Shown piece after piece: positions 55,324 through 64,000 of a stretch of DNA of 64,000 bases (position 1 is the stretch's first letter; every line of letters begins with the position of its first letter). Where the stretch lies: positions 236,222-300,221 of the forward strand of contig NZ_LN929838.1 in the NCBI RefSeq assembly GCF_001493375.1, in the 5' to 3' direction. The stretch comes from Streptomyces specialis. GTDB lineage: Bacteria; Actinomycetota; Actinomycetes; Streptomycetales; Streptomycetaceae. Both the position numbers and the translations under genes were made by a program. Under the pieces are notes generated by a model. It did not search any database. It was not told the DNA's origin and was given only the letters and a program-made list of their open reading frames with translations.

Positions 55324-56343
55324 TCAGACCGTCGCCGGCCCGCCCCCCCTGGGAGAACGATGCTCCGTCCTCCGCTCCGCGCCCGACGCGCCATGGCGGT
55401 GATCGCTGGGGGTCTGCCCGAACATCGCGCGGAACGAGCGGGTGAAGACGACCGGGTTCTCGTAGCCCCAGCGGGCCGCTATGCCGTGGATCGGTACCGT
55501 CGCCAGCGCCGGGTCGGCCAGCTCGCGGCGGGCGCCCTCCAGCCGCAGGCGGCGGATCGCGGCGGCGACCGTCGTGTCGTGGTCCTGGAAGAGCCGGTGC
55601 AGGAAGCTGACCGAGATGTGGTGCGCGGCGGCGATCGTGGCCGGTGTCAGGTCGGGGTCGCGCACGTGCTGCCCGATGAACGCCCAGACGCGCAGCAACA
55701 GCGTCCGCCGGTGACTCTCCGGCGGCAGGCAGCGTTCCGTCTCCAGCTCATGGGCGAACAGCGCGGACACCAGATCGGCCACCACCGGGCCCAGACGCGG
55801 GCCGTCGGACGGGCCGAAGCCGTCGGCGTCCGAGGCCAGTCGGGTCAGGAGCCCGACCAGCAGCGCGCCGATGCCCGTGGCGCCGGGCAGCGAGCGTCCG
55901 ATCATGCGGTCCGCCAGGCTCCGGGGCAGCGACAGGCTCGTCTTCGGGATGTCCACCGCCACCGAACGGACCAGGCCCGCGTCGTGCTCCGTCGCCACCG
56001 CGCAGGGCCGGGACGAGTCGCTGGTGAAGAACTCCCGGGGCCGGGGCGCCACGTCCCGCCCGTCCCGGGTGAGGGTGGCCTGCCCGCTGACGGGGAAGCT
56101 CAGGTGGTACACCTCCGGGTCGGACCGCCTGATCAGCCTCCGGGTCCGCCGGAACACCGTCGGCCGGAACGCCGACGACCAGGCGCGCACCTCGCCCAGC
56201 CGCCAGATCCGCACCTCGCCGTGGAACGCCGCCGCATGGCGGCTGCTCAGCTCCATGGGGGCGTACACGCGGAACAGGTCCCGGAAGGCGTCGAACCGGT
56301 CCGCCACCGGGAGATCGTCGCTGCGGAACTGGAACTCCCTCAC
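55324..56343 (-). CDS. AraC-family regulator (AraC-binding-like N-terminal domain)
   Basis: A 339-residue regulator. N-terminal sensor: FRSDDLPVADRFDAFRDLFRVYAPMELSS, typical of AraC-binding-like domains. C-terminal helix-turn-helix: LTPATIAAAHHISVSFLHRLFQDHDTTVAAAIRRLRLEGARRELAD and WGYENPVVFTRSFRAMFGQTPSDHR. Start GTG 56343 (VREFQFRSDD) is family-like. No obvious target beyond itself. Confidence 0.87.
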   Translation of the reverse strand: MREFQFRSDDLPVADRFDAFRDLFRVYAPMELSSRHAAAFHGEVRIWRLGEVRAWSSAFRPTVFRRTRRLIRRSDPEVYHLSFPVSGQATLTRDGRDVAPRPREFFTSDSSRPCAVATEHDAGLVRSVAVDIPKTSLSLPRSLADRMIGRSLPGATGIGALLVGLLTRLASDADGFGPSDGPRLGPVVADLVSALFAHELETERCLPPESHRRTLLLRVWAFIGQHVRDPDLTPATIAAAHHISVSFLHRLFQDHDTTVAAAIRRLRLEGARRELADPALATVPIHGIAARWGYENPVVFTRSFRAMFGQTPSDHRHGASGAERRTEHRSPRGGGPATV

Positions 56344-56469
56344 CCCACCGTCACCGCCCGCGTCCCCGCGCCCGCCGCACCGCGGACCCGGTCCCCGGAC
56401 CCCACCCCGGCCCGTGGACCGCGCGCTCCGTCGCTGATCACCCGTCGCATGTCCCCTCCCCTCCTCGCG

Positions 56470-56489
56470 TCTATGCCAGCCAGCATAGA
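56470..56489. promoter_or_regulatory. Palindromic operator candidate for the TetR gene
   Basis: TCTATGC-CAGCCA-GCATAGA, perfect 7-bp inverted repeat about 100 bases upstream of the TetR start, with TATGCC again at 56491. It is positioned between divergent AraC and TetR genes. Confidence 0.6.
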
Positions 56490-56586
56490 ATATGCCGGGC
56501 AGCCAGGGAGCGCCAGGCCACCGGTAGGCTGCGCGTCGGGAGCGAGGAAGCCGAGAGCGAGGAAGAGGAAGGGAAGGGGAGGCCCG

Positions 56587-57189
56587 GTGGCGACGCGACG
56601 CGCGGACACGACGCAGGAGAGCCGCAGACTCCTGCTGGACGCGGCGGCCGGACTGTTCGCGGAACGCGGCTACCGGCAGACGACGTTCGCCGACATCGCC
56701 GAACGGTCGGGGGTCAGCCGGGGGTCCATCCCCTGGCACTTCGGCAACAAGGAGGGCCTGCTCGCCGCCGTCGTCGAGGACGTGCTGACCACCGTCCACG
56801 CCGCCATGGCGCCCCCGCCGTCCGGGACGCCCGAGCCGGCCGGTCCGGAGTCCCTCGACCGGGCCATGGAGCGTGCGGTGCGGTTCACCCGCATGCCCAC
56901 GAGCAAGCTGTTGATCACCCTGATCGCCGAGGCGGTCGAGCCGGACTCCCCGCTCCACGGGCGGTACGCCGCGCTCCACGACGCCATGCGCGCGCAGATC
57001 CGCGCCTGGCTCGCGCCGGCCGCCCTGCCCCGCGGGTTCGATCTGGACGCCCTCGCCGTCCTGTTCCTCGCCGTCCTGGTCGGTGTCCACCAGCAGTGGC
57101 GCGTCTCGCCCGACGCCGTGGACCTGGAGAGCGTCTACGCCACCTGGCGGACCGTGCTGGCCACGGCCCTGGGCATCACGCCGGGCTGA
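56587..57189 (+). CDS. TetR-family repressor
   Basis: A 200-residue TetR protein. Helix-turn-helix: LLDAAAGLFAERGYRQTTFADIAERSGVSRGSIPWHFGNKEGLLAAVVE. GTG 56587 behind AGGGGAGG. Ligand domain unremarkable. A perfect palindrome upstream suggests autoregulation. It overlaps the convergent LysR gene by 14 bases. Confidence 0.9.
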   Translation: MATRRADTTQESRRLLLDAAAGLFAERGYRQTTFADIAERSGVSRGSIPWHFGNKEGLLAAVVEDVLTTVHAAMAPPPSGTPEPAGPESLDRAMERAVRFTRMPTSKLLITLIAEAVEPDSPLHGRYAALHDAMRAQIRAWLAPAALPRGFDLDALAVLFLAVLVGVHQQWRVSPDAVDLESVYATWRTVLATALGITPG

Positions 57190-58093
57190 CGCGCGGCTCC
57201 CCGTGGTCGGCGGCGAGGCCCGTCACCGTGTCGACAAAGGCCCGGACCAGGGGGCCGGTCCGGCCGTGGGGCCAGGCGACGGCGATGCGCAGGGGCTCGA
57301 TGTCCGTGACGCGGCGCCAGGTCAGCTCGGGGTGGGTGTAGTAGCCGGCCATCGACTCGGTACCGAGGCACACCGCGTTGCCGGCGGCGACGTGTTCGAG
57401 CATCTCCTCGACGTTGTCGTTCTCGGGTCCCCACCGGGGCGCCGATCCGTCCGGCCGGGGATTGACCGCCCACCAGTCGACCCACTCCTGGGGGGCCTTG
57501 CGGGTCCACATCAGGGGCTCGTCCCGCAGGTCCATGATGCTCACGGTGTCGCGGGCGGCGGCCAGCGGATGCGTGGCGGCCAGGGCCACCCACCGGGCCT
57601 CGGTCGCGACGACCCGCGCGTGCAGCCCGGAGAGATCCGCCGGCAGCCAGACGAAGGCCGCGTCCGCCAGGCCCTGCCGCAGCGCGTCCGCCTCGCCGCC
57701 CCAGTCGAACCGCTTCGGCTCCACGGTGATCCCCGGATGGGCGGAGGTGAAGGCCGTGCGCGCCCGCCTGCCCAGGGGTCCCGCGCCGGTCGCCACGAAC
57801 CCGATCCTCAGCAGCTTTCTGCGCGCGGCCTCCGCCGTCCGGACCTCGCGCACGGCCTGCCGCCAGTCGTCCACGATGCGGCGGGCGGCGGGCAGCAGGC
57901 TCTCACCGGCCGCCGTGAGCCGTACCCGCCTGCCGGTCCTGACGAACAGCGCGGCCCCCACCTCGTTCTCCAGCCGCTGGATCTGGCGGCTCAACGACGG
58001 CTGCGAGACGAACAGTTCCTGCGCGGCCCGGGTGAAGCTCAGGTGCTCGGCGACGGCCACGTAGTAGCGCAGGACCCTGGTGTCGACATCCAC
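57176..58093 (-). CDS. LysR-family regulator
   Basis: A 305-residue LysR protein: VLRYYVAVAEHLSFTRAAQELFVSQPSLSRQIQRLENEVGAALFVRTGRRVRLTAAGE, then a complete substrate-binding domain. GTG 58093 has GGAGG 6 bases upstream. Divergent from the SnoaL-like/SDR pair, which it probably controls. Confidence 0.9.
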   Translation of the reverse strand: MDVDTRVLRYYVAVAEHLSFTRAAQELFVSQPSLSRQIQRLENEVGAALFVRTGRRVRLTAAGESLLPAARRIVDDWRQAVREVRTAEAARRKLLRIGFVATGAGPLGRRARTAFTSAHPGITVEPKRFDWGGEADALRQGLADAAFVWLPADLSGLHARVVATEARWVALAATHPLAAARDTVSIMDLRDEPLMWTRKAPQEWVDWWAVNPRPDGSAPRWGPENDNVEEMLEHVAAGNAVCLGTESMAGYYTHPELTWRRVTDIEPLRIAVAWPHGRTGPLVRAFVDTVTGLAADHGEPRVSPA

Positions 58094-58235
58094 GGCCCAC
58101 CTCCTCAACCCGTAGTCGGACCTTCCATGCCTGAAACGTATGGACGCGGGCATTGGACCCCGCCGGTCGCGGCTGATTCCGTGAAGGTCCGCGAACGGTG
58201 CGGACGCGAACGGGCGCGATGGCGAAGGGGAGAGC

Positions 58236-58790
58236 ATGCCGGTGGGTGGGAGCGGGTCGGTGAGCAGGAGCGGTGTGCTGCGGGGCGCGGGACTGGGGGC
58301 GGTCGGTCTGGCCGCCGCGGTGCTGGGCGGAGCCCCGTCGGCCGGCGCGGCGTCACCCGGGGCGGCGGAGCACCCCCATGTGCGGCTGATCCGCCGCTAC
58401 TACGAGGCGTACGGCACGGGTGATCCCGACGCGCTCCGGCCGTTCTTCGCGCCGGATGTCCGGTGGACGATCCCCGGCCACCACCCGCTGGCGGGGACGA
58501 AGGAGGGCGTCGAGGAAGTCCTGGCGTTCTTCCGCGAGTTGGGGCGTGCCGGGTTCCGCGCCGAGACGTTGTGCGTCGCCGCCGACGGGGACTGGGTCAT
58601 CGACCTGCACCGGGGGTGGAGCACGACGCCGGAGGGCCTCGACATCCTGTGGACGCTGGCCTTCCGCATCGAGGACCAGCGGATCGCCGAGGCCGTCAAC
58701 TTCGCCGGGGACCAGCACGCGGCCGACGCGTTCTTCTGGCGCGTGTACCCGCTGGCCCCGCTGCCGGACCGACTCGCCGGAGCGGAGTGA
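58236..58790 (+). CDS. Exported SnoaL/NTF2-like protein
   Basis: A 184-residue protein. The N-terminal 40 residues form a signal-like segment (VLRGAGLGAVGLAAAVLGGAPSAGA). The NTF2-like fold follows: HVRLIRRYYEAYGTGDPDALRPFFAPDVRWTIPGHHPLAGTKEG. Such domains are isomerases, cyclases or binding proteins. Its stop overlaps the SDR start (GTGA), so the two act together. Ribosome site AAGGGGAGAG. Confidence 0.83.
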   Translation: MPVGGSGSVSRSGVLRGAGLGAVGLAAAVLGGAPSAGAASPGAAEHPHVRLIRRYYEAYGTGDPDALRPFFAPDVRWTIPGHHPLAGTKEGVEEVLAFFRELGRAGFRAETLCVAADGDWVIDLHRGWSTTPEGLDILWTLAFRIEDQRIAEAVNFAGDQHAADAFFWRVYPLAPLPDRLAGAE

Positions 58791-59686
58791 CCGTGCGCGG
58801 ACAGGAACAGGCATCACCGCGGGACACGACCCGCCGCCGGGTGCTGCGCGCCGGGGCGGCGGGTCTGACGGCGGGCGCGGTGACCGGCTCGGCCTCGGCC
58901 GCCACGGCCGGGGCCTCGGCGCCGGGCGGGCGTTTCACGGACAAGGTGGTGCTGATCACCGGCGCCACCTCCGGGATCGGGGAGGCCGCCGCCCGCGCGC
59001 TGGCCGCGGAAGGCGCCCGGGTCTTCTTCTGCGGACGCCGGGCCGAGCTGGGCCGCCGCGTCGAGTCCGCGATCCGTTCGGCGGGCGGGGACGCGACCTA
59101 TGTGCGCGCCGATGTCCGCGAGGAGAGCCAGGTCAGGGCGTTCGTCGCGGCCTGTGTCGAGCGCCACGGGCGTATCGACGTGGCCTTCAACAACGCCGGC
59201 GTCGAGAGCCCCCGCGCGGTCCGCCTGCACGAGCAGTCCCTCCGGGACATGGAGAACGTGTGGCGCACGAACGCCGGTGGGGTCTTCCTCGGCATGAAGT
59301 ACGAGATTCCGCAGATGCTGTCCCAGGGCGGCGGCGTCATCGTCAACACGGCGTCGATCTCGGCGGAGGTCGGGTTCGCCACCATCGCGCCGTACAACGC
59401 CAGCAAGCACGGCGTAGCCTCGCTCACCAAGGTCGCGGCGCTGGAGTACGCCGCCGACGGCATCCGGGTCGCCGCCTTCGCCCCCGGCGCGGTCGACACC
59501 CCGATGCTGCGCCGCGCCGCCGAGGCGTTCGGCGTGACCTACGAGCAGATCGCCCAGGACTACCCGATCCGGCGCATCGTGACGGCCGAGGAGATGGCCA
59601 GGGTCATGATGTGGCTGGGCTCCCCCGAGGCGGCCCCCGTGGTCGGCACCGACCTCGACGCCTCCGGCGGCTACCTCACCGGCTGA
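58787..59686 (+). CDS. Tat-exported classical SDR oxidoreductase
   Basis: A 299-residue SDR with an N-terminal twin-arginine-like segment (TTRRRVLRAGAAGLTAGAVTGSASAATAG). Motifs: TGATSGIGE cofactor site, NNAG, Ser of NTASIS, catalytic YNASK. Export of a complete NAD(P)-dependent SDR is odd, since cofactors are scarce outside the cell; the signal may be an anchor. Start taken at the GTGA overlap; GTG 58793 is the alternative. Confidence 0.88.
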   Translation: MTVRGQEQASPRDTTRRRVLRAGAAGLTAGAVTGSASAATAGASAPGGRFTDKVVLITGATSGIGEAAARALAAEGARVFFCGRRAELGRRVESAIRSAGGDATYVRADVREESQVRAFVAACVERHGRIDVAFNNAGVESPRAVRLHEQSLRDMENVWRTNAGGVFLGMKYEIPQMLSQGGGVIVNTASISAEVGFATIAPYNASKHGVASLTKVAALEYAADGIRVAAFAPGAVDTPMLRRAAEAFGVTYEQIAQDYPIRRIVTAEEMARVMMWLGSPEAAPVVGTDLDASGGYLTG

Positions 59687-59699
59687 CCCCCGGTCGCCA

Positions 59700-59749
59700 C
59701 GGCGGGCCCGGGGGCGGTTCCCTGCCGGGATCCGCCCGTGGGCCCGCCG
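59700..59749. terminator. Terminator between convergent genes
   Basis: Outer arms CGGCGGGCCC and GGGCCCGCCG pair perfectly; an inner GGGCGG/CCGCCC helix is also possible. Confidence 0.8.
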
Positions 59750-59767
59750 GCGGTGCCGGTGCCGCGT

Positions 59768-60232
59768 TCAGACGAGCGGCGTGCAGGCGGTGTCCATGTA
59801 GCCGCCCGCTTCGTACAGGGTGGCGCAGGTGCGGGCGGCGGCCTGGGCGAGGCTCAGGTTGATCGGGATGGTGAGGGTCTCGCTGAGACGGTTCCCCGAC
59901 CAGCTCCTGTCGCCCTGCCAGACCACCTGGTTGTTGCTGTCGAGAAGGCGCACGTGGAGGCGCGGGTTTCCGACGCCGCCGGCGCTCGCGAAGTGGCCCT
60001 CGATGTACTCGATGCTCTGCTGGCTGGTGTAGCTGACCTCGGCACACAGCAACCCGGTGCCGGACTGGATCGTGGTGCAGCCGCTGTTGGTCTTGGCCGC
60101 GGCGGTCGGGATGGTGGCGACGAGAGCCACGGCGGCGGCTCCGACGGCCACACCGGCCCGCAGGCCGAGCCGGCGCCGCTTGTTCTTCCTGTCGGCGGCG
60201 GAGGCGTGGGGGGTGTCGAGCACTGCGGTCAT
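59768..60232 (-). CDS. Secreted small protein
   Basis: A 154-residue protein with a basic N-region (RKNKRRRLGLRAG) and signal core (VAVGAAAVALVATIPTAAA). Mature part: four Cys (GCTTI; LLCAEV; RTCATL; DTACTPLV) and a Gln/Ser-rich beta pattern. Ribosome site AAGGAGAAC. Unknown function. Confidence 0.82.
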   Translation of the reverse strand: MTAVLDTPHASAADRKNKRRRLGLRAGVAVGAAAVALVATIPTAAAKTNSGCTTIQSGTGLLCAEVSYTSQQSIEYIEGHFASAGGVGNPRLHVRLLDSNNQVVWQGDRSWSGNRLSETLTIPINLSLAQAAARTCATLYEAGGYMDTACTPLV

Positions 60233-60436
60233 GGACTGTTCTCCTTGCTGAGATGTTCCTGTTGGCGTGCCGGAGCCCAGGAGGCTCTGTACTGTCGCGA
60301 AGACGCGAGGTCAGCGGGCGTCCCGTGGCCGCCGTTCAGGGCTCTGGGCCCTTCGCGGGTGCGGACGGACGCCGACCGGGACACCGGTGCCATCCTGCGG
60401 CGGCCGGGGTGCTCACGGACAGGGAGAGAAGTACGT

Positions 60437-61315
60437 ATGGACAGGGGCGACCACGGCTCCGGCTTCCCCGAAAGTCCCTACCGGCGGATGGCCGAGCTGG
60501 CGGTCGCCGTCCTGCACGAGCGGGACCCGGGACGACTGCGGTCGCTGGTGATCGCGGAGCTGCTGACGGCGTGCGGCGGGGACTTCGTCGTCCCCAAGGC
60601 GGAGCACTGGGACGACCGCTCCGGTTCGGTGCGGTTCTGGACCGCCGACGGGCCGCAGGCGCCGTGTGTGGACGAGGAGACCCTGGCGCGGATCAGGAAG
60701 GGGCATCCCTTCTCGGACTTCTACGCGTCCGCCACGGACCGCGCGCCGTCGACGGCCGGGGGCATCGCGGCACGGAACCGCCGCCCCGGCCGCGCGGTGG
60801 CACCCCTGGGCGCCGAGCACGTCCTGGCGATCCCCCTTCCGGAGAGCACCGGCCCGGTCCGGGGCTATCTCGTCTACCGTTCGGGCCCCGACTTCACCGG
60901 ACGCCATCTCGCCTACGCGCACAGCGTTCAGCCGCTCCTGGCCGGGATCGACCGGCATTTCGCCCTTCTGCGTTCCGCGCCCGGCGCACCGGTTTCCCCG
61001 GAGGGCGGGCCGGCGGTGACCGGGCCCGCGATCGCGTACGGCCTGACGCCGCGCGAAGCGGCCGTTCTCGTGCTGCTGTCCGAGGCGCTGACCGCTCACG
61101 CCATCGGCCGCCGACTCGGCATCTCGGTCCGCACGGTGCACAAGCACGTGGGGAACGTCTACCGGAAGCTCGGCACCGGCGACCGCCTCACCACGGTGCT
61201 GCGCGCCCAGGCCCGGGGCCTGCTGCCGACGCCGGCCCGCGGCGTCCCCGAGGCATCCGGGAACGCCGGTCACCGAGGCGACAGGGCCGGCCGTCCGACC
61301 GGCCCTCCCGGCTGA
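60437..61315 (+). CDS. LuxR-family regulator with GAF-like N-terminus
   Basis: A 292-residue protein. C-terminal LuxR helix-turn-helix: LTPREAAVLVLLSEALTAHAIGRRLGISVRTVHKHVGNVYRKLGTGDRLTTVLRAQARGLL. The N-terminal 200 residues look like a GAF-type sensor (HVLAIPLPESTGPVRGYLVYRSGPDF). ATG 60437 behind GGGAGAGAAG. No phospho-receiver domain. Signal unknown. Confidence 0.87.
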   Translation: MDRGDHGSGFPESPYRRMAELAVAVLHERDPGRLRSLVIAELLTACGGDFVVPKAEHWDDRSGSVRFWTADGPQAPCVDEETLARIRKGHPFSDFYASATDRAPSTAGGIAARNRRPGRAVAPLGAEHVLAIPLPESTGPVRGYLVYRSGPDFTGRHLAYAHSVQPLLAGIDRHFALLRSAPGAPVSPEGGPAVTGPAIAYGLTPREAAVLVLLSEALTAHAIGRRLGISVRTVHKHVGNVYRKLGTGDRLTTVLRAQARGLLPTPARGVPEASGNAGHRGDRAGRPTGPPG

Positions 61316-61335
61316 GCCGCCGCCGGGCGAGGGTG

Positions 61336-62391
61336 TCAGCGCGGCGCGGGTGCGGGTGCGGCGGTGGAGGGGGTGGTGCGGCCGGGCTGGATCAGGGGCC
61401 TGGTCAGGCGCCGGACGAACGGTGAGGCGCAGGCGGCGGAGATGGCGAAGGCGACGCACACCAGACCGGCCTGCTCGGCGAACGTGTCCACCCGGGCGAA
61501 CACCTCGGCGGCGTTCAGCGGGCGCAGCAGGAGGGGGTTGAGCAGGTAGATGTACAGCCCGCCCGAGCCGAGGTAGGTGATGAACGGCAGGCGGTGGCCG
61601 GGAACGAGCCGGATGACGCTGAGCGCCACGGCCATGCCGCCGAACAGCAGGACGCAGCGGATCGTCCAGGCCCACGGAAGGTCCAGCGGAAGGTCCAGCT
61701 CGCCGTAGGTCTTCCGGAACGTCAGGCCGTCCCGGCCGACGTGGTCCCTGACCAGCCAGGCGGTCATGGCGGTGGCGCCGAGGCCCGCCGTCGCCGCGCC
61801 CCCGCTGTACGCGTGACGCCGCCCGGGGCCAAGGGCGCCCTGGCGCAGCTTCCAGCCGAGCACGAAGAACGGCAGCAGGCCGGCGGCGCGGGACAGGGCG
61901 AACGGCAGCGGGTCGAGCGGGAGGTAGCCGGCGAGCAGCGCCACCGCGACGGCCGTGGCCAGCGGGTACCGCCGCCGGGCCAGCCAGGGCAGCGCCCCCC
62001 GCCACAGGAACAGCGCCTGGAGGAACCACAGCGTCCAGGCCGGGCCGTGGACCGGCGAGGACCAGAACCGCTCGGTGCCGGACATCAGCCAGATCTGCGC
62101 GGCGCCGAGCAGTTGCAGGGCGAGGCAGGGCACGAGGAGCTGGACGGCCAGGCGGCGCGTCCGCCGGCCGGTGAGCGGCGCCGCGCTGCTGAAGTACCCG
62201 GCGAGGAGGGCGAACAGCGGGATGCGCATCGCCCAGGTGGTCAGGTACAGCCAGTGCAGTCCGTCGCGGTCCCCGAGCGACTCCGCCAGGTGTATCAGGA
62301 TGACCATCGTCCCGGCGACGTATCTGAGGTTGTCCCAGCGCGGTTCGCGTGCCTCGGCGGCCTTCGGTCGGTGGACATGGGTCTGTGCCAC
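61336..62391 (-). CDS. Membrane acyltransferase (acyltransferase-3 family)
   Basis: A 351-residue integral membrane protein with about ten hydrophobic segments. N-terminal RWDNLRYVAGTMVILIHLAE has the catalytic His position of acyltransferase-3 (OafA/fucose-acetylase-like) enzymes. FLQALFLWRGALPWL and TYLGSGGLYIYLLNPLLL are typical. Probably acetylates a cell-surface sugar or small molecule. Confidence 0.87.
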   Translation of the reverse strand: MAQTHVHRPKAAEAREPRWDNLRYVAGTMVILIHLAESLGDRDGLHWLYLTTWAMRIPLFALLAGYFSSAAPLTGRRTRRLAVQLLVPCLALQLLGAAQIWLMSGTERFWSSPVHGPAWTLWFLQALFLWRGALPWLARRRYPLATAVAVALLAGYLPLDPLPFALSRAAGLLPFFVLGWKLRQGALGPGRRHAYSGGAATAGLGATAMTAWLVRDHVGRDGLTFRKTYGELDLPLDLPWAWTIRCVLLFGGMAVALSVIRLVPGHRLPFITYLGSGGLYIYLLNPLLLRPLNAAEVFARVDTFAEQAGLVCVAFAISAACASPFVRRLTRPLIQPGRTTPSTAAPAPAPR

Positions 62392-63191
62392 GGCGGGTGT
62401 GCCTGCCCTTCGGTCGGCGCGCGCCCGCGGAAAGGCACGGCGAGCACTCAGCGGGGGTGAGGTGGTGGTGGCGCGTCCCGGCCGGGCGGGGCGCCGGGGT
62501 GCGGCCGTCAGTCCCGGTGGGCCCGGTGTCTCCTCGACGCGCCGCCCGGGCGCGGAGCCCGGTCCGCGGAGCGGGACCCGGCGTTCGCGCCGGTGACGAT
62601 CACGGGGGAAACGGTACGAGGCGGCGGGCGTCGCGGTCGTCCCCCACCGGACCGATCAACCGGGCTCCGTCTGCGGTACTACCCTCGCCCCCCGCACGGC
62701 CGACGGGCGTCCGGTCCCCCGCCCGGCCATGTGACCGGGACGGGAGATGTCCACCGACACGCCCCACAGAAAATCTGTCGCGGCTGGAGTAGACATTCGG
62801 GCGCACGAGAGTTAACGTAGTTCTCGTAACCAGGAAGTCGATGAGCGCGACAGAGATGAACTGGCGCGCGGGCGGCCCCGGGACGGGGGCCGCAGGCAGT
62901 ACGCAGGACCGCAGGAGCAAGTGAACCGATCAAGGAAGAGAAGGAGGCAGACGCCATCAGGATCGCCCGGACCAGCGTGATACCGGTCCGGGTACCGCAG
63001 GCCCCGGAACGGAAGGTGGTCACACGGTCACGCAGATGCGATCCCCGCACCCGCCCACATCCCCCAGTCGGCGGTGCGGAAGCGGAAAGCCGGTGCAGCA
63101 GTAGGCCGGCAGATGGTGTTCCAAATCCCTCGGGGCCCTGGTGCCGTACGGCACCAGGGCCCCTCGACGCGTTCTCCGGACGAAGGTGCAG
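62392..63191. other. 800-base region without a convincing gene
   Basis: A possible tiny ORF starts ATG 62840 (MSATEMNWRAGG, 28 codons, GGAAG upstream), in an AT-richer promoter-like area (GAGTTAACGTAG...CTCGTAAC at 62808-62829). Further open frames lack start signals. It ends in the perfect palindrome at 63132-63163. It could be a regulatory leader or hold a small gene I cannot prove. Confidence 0.45.
63132..63163. terminator. Perfect 32-bp palindrome upstream of MerR gene
   Basis: GGGGCCCTGGTGCCGT followed by its exact reverse complement. As RNA it forms a 14-bp stem with a 4-base loop, 28 bases before the MerR start; likely terminator of an upstream transcript or an attenuator. Confidence 0.75.
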
Positions 63192-63512
63192 ATGACCCAG
63201 GACAACCCGCTCGACCGACTCGACGACGACGACTATCCCGCCTACACGATGGGCCGGGCCGCCGAGATACTCGGCACGACCCCCGCCTTCCTGCGCGCCA
63301 TCGGCGAGGCCCGGCTGATCACCCCCCTGCGCTCCGAAGGCGGCCACCGCCGCTACTCCCGCTACCAGTTGCGCGTCGCCGCCCGCGCCCGCGAACTCGT
63401 CGACCAGGGCACCCCCATCGACGCGGCCTGCCGCATCGTCATCCTGGAGGACCAGCTCGAAGAGGCCCGCCGCATCAACGAGGAACTGCGCCGCCCCCGG
63501 ACCGACGCCTGA
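63192..63512 (+). CDS. Small MerR/BldC-like DNA-binding protein
   Basis: A 106-residue MerR-type protein: YTMGRAAEILGTTPAFLRAIGEARLITPLRSEGGHRRYSRYQLRVAARARELVDQGTPIDAACRIVILEDQLEEA. It has the MerR winged helix plus a short dimerisation helix, no effector domain. Start ATG 63192. This type is conserved across Streptomyces, often near cold-shock genes. Confidence 0.9.
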   Translation: MTQDNPLDRLDDDDYPAYTMGRAAEILGTTPAFLRAIGEARLITPLRSEGGHRRYSRYQLRVAARARELVDQGTPIDAACRIVILEDQLEEARRINEELRRPRTDA

Positions 63513-63738
63513 GCCGCCCCGCCGCGCACCCGAGGACCGGACCGGAAGGAGCGCCGGGGCCGACGGGACGGCGCCGGGGCGCGTGGCTGTGCGCCGGGTG
63601 ACAACCGCTGTGCGCGGAAGGTCAAGGACCGCCGCCCGCCCGGGGCCCAGAATCATTGTCGTGCGCACGGGGGGAGGGCCGGCCGGTATCGGAGCCGGTG
63701 TTCGGCGCGCTGTAGCATCGCGGCCCCCCGCACCACGC

Positions 63739-63787
63739 GTCCGCGGCCGGCTGCTCCTCCCCCGATAAGGAGCGGCCGGCCGCGGAC
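63739..63787. terminator. Long terminator hairpin
   Basis: Outer arms GTCCGCGGCCGGC and GCCGGCCGCGGAC, inner GCTCCT/AGGAGC, separated by one mismatch; 9-base loop. The 417 bases 63513-63929 otherwise hold no supported gene. Confidence 0.85.
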
Positions 63788-63929
63788 CACCACGCGTCAC
63801 ACGGTCGGCGGGCGCGGGATGGTGATCAGCGCGACTCCGCGCGTTCCGCGGCCCCTGACGGGAACGATCTCCCCGACAGCGACACGCCATGAGGCGATGT
63901 TCGGACACGCGTCCGGGAAGGGGTGGGCC

Positions 63930-64000
63930 GTGAAGTTGCGACGAGTCCGTACCGACAGGGGGCTGGAGACCCAGTGTCTGCGCGACGGGCAGTGGCTGCC
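63930..64000 (+). CDS. 5' end of an unrecognised gene
   Basis: GTG 63930 behind AAGGGGTGGG begins VKLRRVRTDRGLETQCLRD and runs off the right edge. Too short to identify. Confidence 0.4.
   Translation, partial: MKLRRVRTDRGLETQCLRDGQWL

Overview
The window is high-GC DNA with actinobacterial, most likely Streptomyces, gene content. Signs of this are strong third-position GC bias, ATGA and GTGA translational overlaps, an XRE/DUF5753-DUF397 regulator module, an NmtR-type metal sensor, Ser/Thr kinases fused to beta-propellers, a SpoIIE-type phosphatase and Tat-like signals. I saw no rRNA, tRNA, insertion sequence or CRISPR array.

Layout. 0-6 kb is metal homeostasis and hypotheticals: the start of cbiM behind a cobalamin riboswitch (minus strand), a P1B-4 type metal-efflux ATPase divergent from an NmtR-like sensor, a DUF2252 protein and a cytoplasmic beta-propeller protein. 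6.1-14.8 kb is a RiPP gene cluster: a 38-residue precursor, a leader-binding protein, a CocE/NonD-type hydrolase, a YcaO protein, a SagB/McbC-like oxidoreductase (broken in this assembly) and a two-subunit ABC exporter (second subunit frameshifted). It meets, convergently, a FecCD-type metallophore importer (14.9-17.8 kb). Zur-like boxes lie at the RiPP promoter, the importer promoter and elsewhere. This suggests, as inference, a peptide metallophore that is made, exported and re-imported.

18-31 kb: an unrecognised lower-GC gene, a PAS-GAF-PP2C-HATPase regulator, then a LysR-headed catabolic operon (VOC dioxygenase, flavin monooxygenase, cyclase-family hydrolase, alpha/beta hydrolase, thiolase, acetoacetyl-CoA synthetase) whose last steps would turn acetoacetate into acetyl-CoA. 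31-44 kb: two related Ser/Thr kinases with PQQ-like or WD40-like C-termini, a secreted hydrolase, a DUF11 protein and a lamin-tail protein that lack signal peptides, and an FdhF-like molybdoenzyme. 44-50 kb: katG divergent from a Fur-family gene, a GNAT gene with an apparently leaderless promoter, a DinB/mycothiol-type protein, and a cupin divergent from a GlxA-type regulator. 50-64 kb: an XRE/DUF397 module, a galT-like gene, small secreted proteins, AraC, TetR, LysR, LuxR and MerR regulators, an SnoaL/SDR pair and an acyltransferase.

Caution: at four places (about 10.66, 18.07, 31.37 and 41.81 kb) the sequence contains degenerate copies of Illumina Nextera/Tn5 adapters. They break real genes and mark assembly junctions, so linkage across 18.07 and 41.8 kb in particular should not be trusted.
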